This document shows, in pieces, positions 5,484 to 10,222 of a DNA stretch of 10,222 nucleotides. The notes under the pieces are model-generated. The model was not told where the DNA came from, searched no databases, and saw only the letters and a list, made by a program, of their open reading frames with translations. The stretch is from NCBI GenBank assembly GCA_027306845.1, contig DAHUYY010000055.1, positions 1-10,222 on the forward strand, in the 5' to 3' direction. The position numbers and the translations under genes were made by a program. Every line of letters starts with the position of its first letter. The stretch's first letter is position 1. Origin of the DNA: Vulcanimicrobiota bacterium (GTDB lineage: Bacteria > Vulcanimicrobiota > Vulcanimicrobiia > Vulcanimicrobiales > Vulcanimicrobiaceae).

Positions 5484-6238
5484 TTTTCAGCAGTGGTGGA
5501 GGGAAGCCGAAGATCCACTCCAGTGCGTATGTCGCACCGAGCGCCGTACTCTCGGGTGAGGTCGTCGTCGGCCCCGATTGCGCGATTCTTCATGGAGCGG
5601 TCGTCACCGCCGAGGGCGCGCCGTTGGAGATCGGCGCCCGCACCGTCATCATGGAGAACGCGGTCGTCAAGAGCAGCGGAGGCAAGGCGCTGCAATTTCC
5701 GACGCAGATCGGGAAAGATTGCATCGTCGGCCCCGGCGCCTATGTCGTCGGCGCCCGCATCGACGATGGGTGTTTTATTGCCTCGGGAGCGCGCGTTTTC
5801 AACGGAGCGCATATGGAGAGCGGGAGCGGCGTCGAACTCGGCGGGATCGTGCATGTAAATGCCCACCTCACCCGCGGAGCGAGCGTTCCGATGCAGCACA
5901 TCGCCGCCGGGAACCCGGCCGCGATCTTCGGCCCGGAGAAAGCCGCCGAGCTTTCCGAGCGACTCAACTTTTTCGAGACGGTCTTTAACATCGAAGCCGG
6001 CTCTTCCGCACGCGCCAAAGCCGCGGCTGCCTACTCGCGGTTTCTGCGCGCGTTCCATGCAACCGATGCGCGTATCGACAGCGAACGCACCACCAAGCCG
6101 GTCGCGCGCAGGGCCGGCGAAGAACCACCGCCGAAGCAGGTCGCCGACGTCGGCGGCGTCGTCGATGCGATGATGCTCGAGCTCCAGGAAATGGAGCAAC
6201 GCCGAAAAGACGCGACGAAAAAACGCCCGCCCGCGTGA
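5480..6238 (+). CDS. gamma-carbonic-anhydrase-like left-handed beta-helix protein lacking zinc ligands
   Basis: A 252-aa protein. Residues of about 10-150 carry hexapeptide repeats ([IV]-G/x4 periodicity: AYVAPSAVLSGEVVVGPDCAILHG, IGARTVIMENAVV, IGKDCIVGPGAYVVGARI, GCFIASGARVFNGA), which fold into a trimeric left-handed beta-helix. The layout, including the final ASVPMQHIAAGNPAAIFG, follows the gamma carbonic anhydrase / YrdA / PaaY branch. On my hand alignment the three zinc-binding His positions are Lys64, Pro85 and Val90, so carbonic anhydrase activity is unlikely. The part after residue 155 is a helical, charged extension: SERLNFFETVFNIEAG, then an Ala-rich helix, a Pro-rich linker at 205-220 and a final amphipathic helix, LELQEMEQRRKDATKK. 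It could be a binding segment. The start overlaps the ATPase stop (ATGA), and its stop overlaps the permease start (GTGA). It may be a scaffold or partner of the exporter, or an acyltransferase-like enzyme. Confidence 0.8.
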   Translation: MIFSSGGGKPKIHSSAYVAPSAVLSGEVVVGPDCAILHGAVVTAEGAPLEIGARTVIMENAVVKSSGGKALQFPTQIGKDCIVGPGAYVVGARIDDGCFIASGARVFNGAHMESGSGVELGGIVHVNAHLTRGASVPMQHIAAGNPAAIFGPEKAAELSERLNFFETVFNIEAGSSARAKAAAAYSRFLRAFHATDARIDSERTTKPVARRAGEEPPPKQVADVGGVVDAMMLELQEMEQRRKDATKKRPPA

Positions 6239-7029
6239 CCGCGCTCGCTCCGTATATCGAGTACGCGCGTAAGGCATTCGCGCGCGAAGCTACCTATCGT
6301 ATAGAACTCCTCGCCGAGATCGGCTCGTTAGCGCTACGCGTCTATCTTTTACGTGCGCTGTGGACCGCGCTCTACACGCACAACATCGCGCCGATGGGCC
6401 TGCCGCTCCATTCGATGATTACCTACGCAACGGTTGCGATGTTGATGTCGCTGGTTCTCGAGGTTGACGGAACGAGGGTGATTCGCGAAAAATTACGGGA
6501 GGGCGGTATCGCGGTTGACCTGATGAAGCCGATCGTCGTGCCGTTTGCGTATTTTAGCGACGGCGTCGGCCAAACGCTCGTGCACGCGCTGGCGATTCTA
6601 CCGTCCCTGCTAATTTCGTTGATGTTGGTTCACATCGACGTACCGTCGGCAGCGACGCTCGTGGTATTCTTCTTCTCGTTTGCGTTGGGATACGGCGTCA
6701 ATTTTTTCGTGAATTTTCTCTTGAACGGGGTCGCGTTCTGGACGCTTGAGACCTTCGGGCTCCAACTGATCGTGCGCTGGATATCCGATCTCCTCAGCGG
6801 GCAGATCCTCCCGCTCGCATTCTTCCCCGGGTGGTTCGGCCGCGCGGTCTTCGCGCTGCCGTTTGCGGCGATCTACTCGACGCCGTTACTCGTCTTCATC
6901 GGCATCATTCCGCCGCGGCAGTGGGTCACCGCGCTCGCAGTCCAAGCCGCTTGGCTCGTAGTGACCGCGGCCGCTTCGTATCTCCTCTGGCGAGCCGCCG
7001 CGCGGCGCGTCGTCGTTCAGGGAGGCTAA
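6235..7029 (+). CDS. ABC-2 family exporter permease 1 (DUF990 type)
   Basis: A 264-aa integral membrane protein with about six hydrophobic segments, near residues 25-45, 60-76, 113-133, 138-165, 190-222 and 230-253. A cytoplasmic amphipathic N-terminus (YIEYARKAFAREATYR) precedes the first span. The loop REKLREGGIAVDLMKPI at 85-100, with the small-residue/Leu/Pro pattern, is a hallmark of ABC2_membrane_6 (DUF990) permeases. It would pair with the second permease and two ATPase copies in the inner membrane. The start is GTG at 6235 overlapping the previous stop as GTGA. No good Shine-Dalgarno is visible, so translation probably relies on coupling. It ends with TAA at 7027-7029. Nothing shows the substrate. 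Confidence 0.85.
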   Translation: MTALAPYIEYARKAFAREATYRIELLAEIGSLALRVYLLRALWTALYTHNIAPMGLPLHSMITYATVAMLMSLVLEVDGTRVIREKLREGGIAVDLMKPIVVPFAYFSDGVGQTLVHALAILPSLLISLMLVHIDVPSAATLVVFFFSFALGYGVNFFVNFLLNGVAFWTLETFGLQLIVRWISDLLSGQILPLAFFPGWFGRAVFALPFAAIYSTPLLVFIGIIPPRQWVTALAVQAAWLVVTAAASYLLWRAAARRVVVQGG

Positions 7030-7034
7030 CGAGC

Positions 7035-7829
7035 ATGCTCGCCGCTTACCTGCAGTATTGGAAGATCAACCTTCTCACGATGGCCGAATATCGCGCGGAT
7101 TTCTTTATGTGGCTCGGCTTCACGATCGTCTACCACGGCACGGCGCTCGCCGCACTAGCGGTAACGATGATGCGCTTCCCATCGATGAACGGATGGAGCC
7201 TGCGCGAAATGTTCTTTCTCTACGCGCTCTGGATGGCTGCGCACGAACTCCACAACGCACTTTTTTACAACGTTATGTACGTTCCCGAATATATCCGCGA
7301 GGGACGCTTCGACCGTTTCTTCGTCCGACCGTTCGATACGCTCTTCCAAGTGCTTACCGTTCCCTCGCGCACCTTCCCCGACGGGTTCATCCTCGGGGTC
7401 GTGACGCTCGCAATCGCGACCGGAGTCGCGCACGTCCACCTATCGCTGCAAACGGTGCTCGTCATCGCCGCCGTGGTCTGCGGCGGTGCCGGTATCGATC
7501 TCGGAATCTCGCTCTTCGTCGCATCGCTCTCGTTCTGGACGATCCGCGTCGACACGCTGCGCTGGGCGGTTATGTCGTTGGAGCAAGATTTTACGCGCTA
7601 TCCAATTAGCATCTATACGCGTGCGGTGCGCGTCGTGCTCGCCTATATTCTCCCGTTTGCATTCATGAATTATTTTCCGGCGAGCTATCTGCTAGGAAAA
7701 CACGATGCGGCGTTCGGGCTCTCGCCCCAGGTCGGGCTCCTCACGCCGCTCATCGGTCTTCTCTGGAGCGGATGTTCCTATCTCTTCTGGAGAATCGGCA
7801 TCAATCGCTACCAGGGTACGGGTTCTTAG
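7035..7829 (+). CDS. ABC-2 family exporter permease 2 (DUF990 type)
   Basis: A 264-aa membrane protein, the same length as permease 1 and presumably its heterodimer partner. The N-terminal YLQYWKINLLTMAEYRADFF is the conserved amphipathic segment. The loop IREGRFDRFFVRPFDTLFQVL at 87-107 matches the DUF990 pattern of Gly, then Leu/Phe, then RP. The late motif RYPISIYTRAVRVVLAYILPFAF with NYFPASYLL at 212-220 is also typical. About six spans. I place the start at ATG 7035: the family begins there, and GGAGG at 7021-7025, inside the end of permease 1, is 9 nt upstream. The frame stays open to 6831, but that part is antisense-like and overlaps permease 1. The TAG stop overlaps the stop codon of the convergent gene. 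No terminator follows. Confidence 0.87.
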   Translation: MLAAYLQYWKINLLTMAEYRADFFMWLGFTIVYHGTALAALAVTMMRFPSMNGWSLREMFFLYALWMAAHELHNALFYNVMYVPEYIREGRFDRFFVRPFDTLFQVLTVPSRTFPDGFILGVVTLAIATGVAHVHLSLQTVLVIAAVVCGGAGIDLGISLFVASLSFWTIRVDTLRWAVMSLEQDFTRYPISIYTRAVRVVLAYILPFAFMNYFPASYLLGKHDAAFGLSPQVGLLTPLIGLLWSGCSYLFWRIGINRYQGTGS

Positions 7830-8713
7830 GCAGCGCGCGGTTCCATCGTCACGCGCGTCATCACGTCGCCGCGTCGAATCGCGTCGAGGGTTTCAAAACC
7901 GTCGATCAACTGCCCGAAGACGGTATATTGCCCGTCAAGAAAGCGCGCGTCGTCCAAACAGATGTAGAATTGCGAGCCCGCGGAATCGGGGTGCGAGGAG
8001 CGCGCCATCGCGAGCGTCCCGCGCATATGCGGGAGCGCGCTAAATTCCGCTTTCAGGCGATATCCGGGGCCGCCGGTTCCGTCGCCGTCGGGGCAGCCGC
8101 CTTGAATGACAAAGCCCGGCTCGACGCGATGGAAGTTGAGGCCGTCGTAAAAGCCCGCCTGAACGAGTTTCACGAATGCCGCGGCGTGATTTGGAGCGGC
8201 CTCCGAGTTGAGCGAAAGATGCATCTCGCCTTTCGGCGTTTCGATCCGAACGACGTGCGTGCGTGCCGTTTCAAGGAGCGCGTCGCGCTCCTCCGGCTGC
8301 GGTGGTGTGGCCATCGATTTTCCCCCCTGGACGGCGCATGTAACGTGCGGCGTTTCGATAACCCGATACCCAAAGGCCTCCGCTGCGGCGAGCATCGCGA
8401 CTTTTTCCTGCCGGGAAAGGCGCTTGAAGCGGGCCTCCGTCGAGCGCGCAGCCGTCGCAGAATCGGCCCGCCACCAAGCATGCAAGCGAATCGGCATCGC
8501 CCGGCGCGTAGCCTTGGCCGCCCGGCCGCGCAGGTGGGAACGTACTCGGCGCGCGAGATCGTTCGTCCATCCGGTGTAGAGCGCGCCGTCGGCGCACTCC
8601 AGCACGTAGACGACGGGATCCCCGTGCTGCGGGATTTGTCGGATCGAGGTGCAAGGTTGCGGTATGCTTGCACGTTCGATCGCCCTCGCCGCCGCGGTTG
8701 CCGTCACGACCAC
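7826..8713 (-). CDS. GIY-YIG nuclease-like domain fused in frame to a cyclophilin peptidyl-prolyl isomerase
   Basis: One uninterrupted frame holds two domains. The first resembles the small UPF0213/YhbQ GIY-YIG family: YVLECADGALYTGWTNDLARR, with YVL and YTG standing for GIY and YIG, then SHLRGRAAKATRR and EARFKRLSRQEK. The second is a bacterial cyclophilin of about 160 residues, with FHRVEPGFVIQGG, GTGGPGY, GSQFYICLDDARFLDGQYTVFG. This catalyses proline cis-trans isomerisation; no signal peptide, so cytoplasmic. The cyclophilin begins at Met codon 8312-8314 with its own G-rich ribosome binding site, so it may also be made alone (162 aa). The upstream start is unclear. I used GTG 8711-8713, which has GAGG 5 nt before it but overlaps the divergent peptidase gene by 50 bp. 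GTG 8603-8605 avoids overlap but cuts into the GIY motif. The cyclophilin is secure, the GIY-YIG assignment good, the start weak. Confidence 0.8.
   Translation of the reverse strand: MVVTATAAARAIERASIPQPCTSIRQIPQHGDPVVYVLECADGALYTGWTNDLARRVRSHLRGRAAKATRRAMPIRLHAWWRADSATAARSTEARFKRLSRQEKVAMLAAAEAFGYRVIETPHVTCAVQGGKSMATPPQPEERDALLETARTHVVRIETPKGEMHLSLNSEAAPNHAAAFVKLVQAGFYDGLNFHRVEPGFVIQGGCPDGDGTGGPGYRLKAEFSALPHMRGTLAMARSSHPDSAGSQFYICLDDARFLDGQYTVFGQLIDGFETLDAIRRGDVMTRVTMEPRAA
8315..8328 (-). promoter_or_regulatory. internal ribosome binding site before the cyclophilin domain
   Basis: On the minus strand AGGGGGG stands 7 nt before the ATG at 8314, which opens MATPPQPEERD, a normal cyclophilin N-terminus. 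It suggests that the isomerase is translated separately in addition to, or instead of, a GIY-YIG/cyclophilin fusion. Confidence 0.45.
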
Positions 8714-9998
8714 CGCCGCCTCAGCCCCCTCTACACGCCCCGATCCACGCATTCTCGCTATGGTGCGTGCCGTCTCGGCGAGCCACCTGCGCGCGATCGA
8801 CGAGAAACTCGTCGGATTCCGCACGCGCAATGATTTCTCGGAGATTCACTCCACGAAAACGCAGGGCGTCTTCGCCGCGCGCGATTGGATCGTCGCGCAG
8901 TTTCAAAAAATAGCGGCGAGGACCGGCGGGCGGATGACGGTTCGGCTCGACACCTACGTGCAGCCGAAGCTCAAGTTCACGCCGCGCGCGGTTACCGAAT
9001 CGAGCGTGATCGCGACCTTACGCGGCAGCGAGCCGGGGCGCATCTACGTTATGTCGAGCCATTACGATGACTGTAATGGAAACTGCACCGATGGGCTCGG
9101 CGTCGCACCCGGTGCCGACGACAACGGATCGGGGACCTCCGCCGTGCTCGAAGCCGCCCGAGTGATGGCGGCGACGCATTTCCGAGGCACGATTATCTTC
9201 GCTTGTTTTGACGGTGAAGAGCTCGGGCTCTGGGGCTCCGCGCACTTTGCGAAAGAGATGGCGGCCAAGCACGCTCCGATCCTCGACGATCTCAACAACG
9301 ATATCGTCGGAAACTCCAAGACGCACACCGGCCGCAGCGTTTTTCACACGCTTCGCATTTTCAGCGAGGCCCTTCCGGTCGGAGCGAAACGCAGGCTCGT
9401 CAACCTGCTCGGCACCGAGAACGATTCGCCTTCGCGCGAACTCGCGCGCTTTATCGTCTCGACCGATAAACTCTATCTCCCGCATCTCCACATCCAGGAG
9501 ATATTCCGCGCCGACCGTTTTCTGCGCGGCGGCGACCAAGAATCGTTTCAGGACGCCGGCTACCCCGCGATCCGTTTCACCGAGGCAAGCGAAGTTTTCG
9601 AGCACCAACATCAAAACGTGCGCGTGCAGAACGGCATTCAATATGGCGACCTGCCGCAATATATCGATCCGCGATACCTCGCGCAATCGACGCGCGCGAA
9701 CGTCGCGGCCCTTGCGACGCTTGCGCTCGGGCCCGCAGCGCCGACGCACGTACATATCGTGCTCGCCCATCTCGGCTATACGACGACCCTTCGGTGGCAC
9801 CGCTCCGCCGATGCCGCCGGTTACGAAGTACTCTGGCGCAAGACCGACGCCGCCACCTGGCAGCACGTGCGCGCGGTCGGCAACGTCACCACCATCACGC
9901 TTCCCATCAGCTACGACGACGATCTCTTCGCCGTTCGCAGCGTCGACGCGAGCGGGCTCCGCAGCGTCGGTGTATTCCCGACCCCCGTGCGAAAGTAG
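8664..9998 (+). CDS. secreted M28-family zinc metallopeptidase with C-terminal fibronectin-III-like domain
   Basis: A 444-aa exported aminopeptidase-type enzyme using two zinc ions. The signal peptide is MLARSIALAAAVAVTTTAASA, with a likely cut near residue 21. In the M28 core, His133 (SSHYD), the Asp152/153 pair (GADDNGSG), Glu185 (catalytic base) and Glu186 in DGEELG, Asp213 (NNDIVG) and a late His, 314 or 316 (FEHQHQNVR), give the complete metal and catalytic set. Residues 360-444 look like one fibronectin type III domain (TLRWHRSADAAGYEVLWRK, then LFAVRSVDASGLRS), often used for binding polymers or the cell surface. I chose ATG 8664 because AAGG lies 7 nt upstream and it yields a clean signal peptide; GTG 8649 would add five residues. 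It is divergent from, and probably overlaps the 5' end of, the GIY-YIG/cyclophilin gene. The substrate is probably peptide N-termini for nutrition. Confidence 0.88.
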   Translation: MLARSIALAAAVAVTTTAASAPSTRPDPRILAMVRAVSASHLRAIDEKLVGFRTRNDFSEIHSTKTQGVFAARDWIVAQFQKIAARTGGRMTVRLDTYVQPKLKFTPRAVTESSVIATLRGSEPGRIYVMSSHYDDCNGNCTDGLGVAPGADDNGSGTSAVLEAARVMAATHFRGTIIFACFDGEELGLWGSAHFAKEMAAKHAPILDDLNNDIVGNSKTHTGRSVFHTLRIFSEALPVGAKRRLVNLLGTENDSPSRELARFIVSTDKLYLPHLHIQEIFRADRFLRGGDQESFQDAGYPAIRFTEASEVFEHQHQNVRVQNGIQYGDLPQYIDPRYLAQSTRANVAALATLALGPAAPTHVHIVLAHLGYTTTLRWHRSADAAGYEVLWRKTDAATWQHVRAVGNVTTITLPISYDDDLFAVRSVDASGLRSVGVFPTPVRK

Positions 9999-10028
9999 GG
10001 CAGCACTCCGTCATCCGCGCGTAGCCGC

Positions 10029-10069
10029 TGTCATCCCGAGTGGGCTGCGAAGCAGCCGTATCGAGGGAT
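10029..10069. repeat. REP-like palindromic element, copy 1
   Basis: A 41-nt unit: TGTCATCCCGAGT, a central hairpin GGCTGC-GAA-GCAGCC, then GTATCGAGGGAT. It lies 30 nt after the peptidase stop. The conserved outer parts with a different stem in each copy mark a family of dispersed palindromes. Confidence 0.8.
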
Positions 10070-10084
10070 CGCGCGCGCCAGTTT

Positions 10085-10125
10085 TGTCATCCCGAGTAGC
10101 CGCCGTAGGCGGCGTATCGAGGGAT
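10085..10125. repeat. REP-like palindromic element, copy 2
   Basis: A 41-nt unit in the same orientation as copy 1: TGTCATCCCGAGTA, hairpin GCCGCC-GTA-GGCGGC, then GTATCGAGGGAT. Outer sequences are identical to copy 1, while the stem bases changed on both sides so that pairing is kept. Confidence 0.82.
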
Positions 10126-10138
10126 AGCCCCGGCGGCG

Positions 10139-10177
10139 CCTCGATACGGGCGCTAACGCGCCCTACTCGGCGTGACA
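10139..10177. repeat. REP-like palindromic element, copy 3, inverted
   Basis: A 39-nt unit in the opposite orientation: CCTCGATAC, hairpin GGGCGC-TAAC-GCGCCC, then TACTCGGCGTGACA. It has lost the outer ATCC and differs in the TCATCCC part. Head-to-head placement with copy 2 makes 10085-10177 a compound inverted element that could form a larger hairpin or cruciform. Confidence 0.75.
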
Positions 10178-10222
10178 ACGCAACTTCGATCGCGAGCGGA
10201 GCCTGCGCGCACCCGACGAGCG

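Larger units (their letters stand above)
9999..10222. other. non-coding 3' region with the repeat array
   Basis: After the peptidase stop I see no convincing gene up to the window end. The space is occupied by the three palindromes and short GC-rich spacers. A CGTCATCCGCG string near 10010 may be the decayed remnant of a further unit. No standard T-rich terminator is present, so the palindromes may serve to stabilise or end the peptidase mRNA. Confidence 0.6.

Noticed and set aside
6831..7034. Extended start of permease 2
   Set aside because: The extra 68 residues are an out-of-frame reading of permease 1; GGAGG plus ATG at 7035 is a clear start.
7772..8833. Plus-strand frame of 353 codons
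   Set aside because: It lies antisense to the GIY-YIG/cyclophilin gene and has no recognisable motif.
10029..10177. CRISPR array
   Set aside because: Only three units, one inverted, with internal palindromes and no regular unique spacers; no cas genes nearby.

Overview
The window is a GC-rich bacterial chromosome segment, rich in CGATCG-like words and densely packed. It carries no tRNA, rRNA, phage, insertion sequence or CRISPR array that I can see. The gene content (an Lhr-type helicase, an Ala/Lys/Arg-rich histone-like protein, an ABC-2 exporter with two DUF990-type permeases, a YjfB-like small peptide) and the TGTCATCCCGAG...GTATCGAGGGAT palindromes would suit an environmental lineage such as Candidatus Eremiobacterota (WPS-2). 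That placement is a guess from general knowledge and was not tested.

Layout. Positions 1-2786 form one minus-strand cluster, read right to left: a 51-aa YjfB-like peptide with a strong ribosome binding site, a secreted protein of unknown function overlapping it by 14 nt, and an Lhr-family DEVH helicase that runs off the left edge. A 101-bp divergent region separates this cluster from a 62-aa membrane peptide on the plus strand (2888-3076). An alpha/beta hydrolase (3097-3876, minus) follows. A compact single-gene transcription unit for a histone H1-like protein (4044-4373) has a good promoter, a leader hairpin and an intrinsic terminator.

Positions 4464-7829 are a tightly coupled four-gene operon: ABC ATPase, a gamma-carbonic-anhydrase-like left-handed beta-helix protein, permease 1 and permease 2. 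The first two junctions are 4-nt stop/start overlaps and the last has its ribosome binding site inside the preceding gene. ATPase plus two permeases is the complete set for a DUF990-type ABC-2 exporter. The beta-helix protein is the unusual member: all three zinc-binding histidines of true gamma carbonic anhydrases are replaced.

Positions 7826-8713 (minus) hold a reading frame that joins a GIY-YIG nuclease-like domain to a cyclophilin. It meets permease 2 tail to tail with overlapping stop codons and collides head to head with a secreted M28 metallopeptidase (8664-9998, plus) that ends in a fibronectin-III-like domain. The right end (9999-10222) has no gene but holds three copies of a 39-41 nt REP-like palindrome.

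No clear defence system or wholly new system is visible. The items most worth checking are the helicase's non-canonical start, the GIY-YIG/cyclophilin joining, the zinc-less beta-helix protein inside the exporter operon, and the REP-like array.
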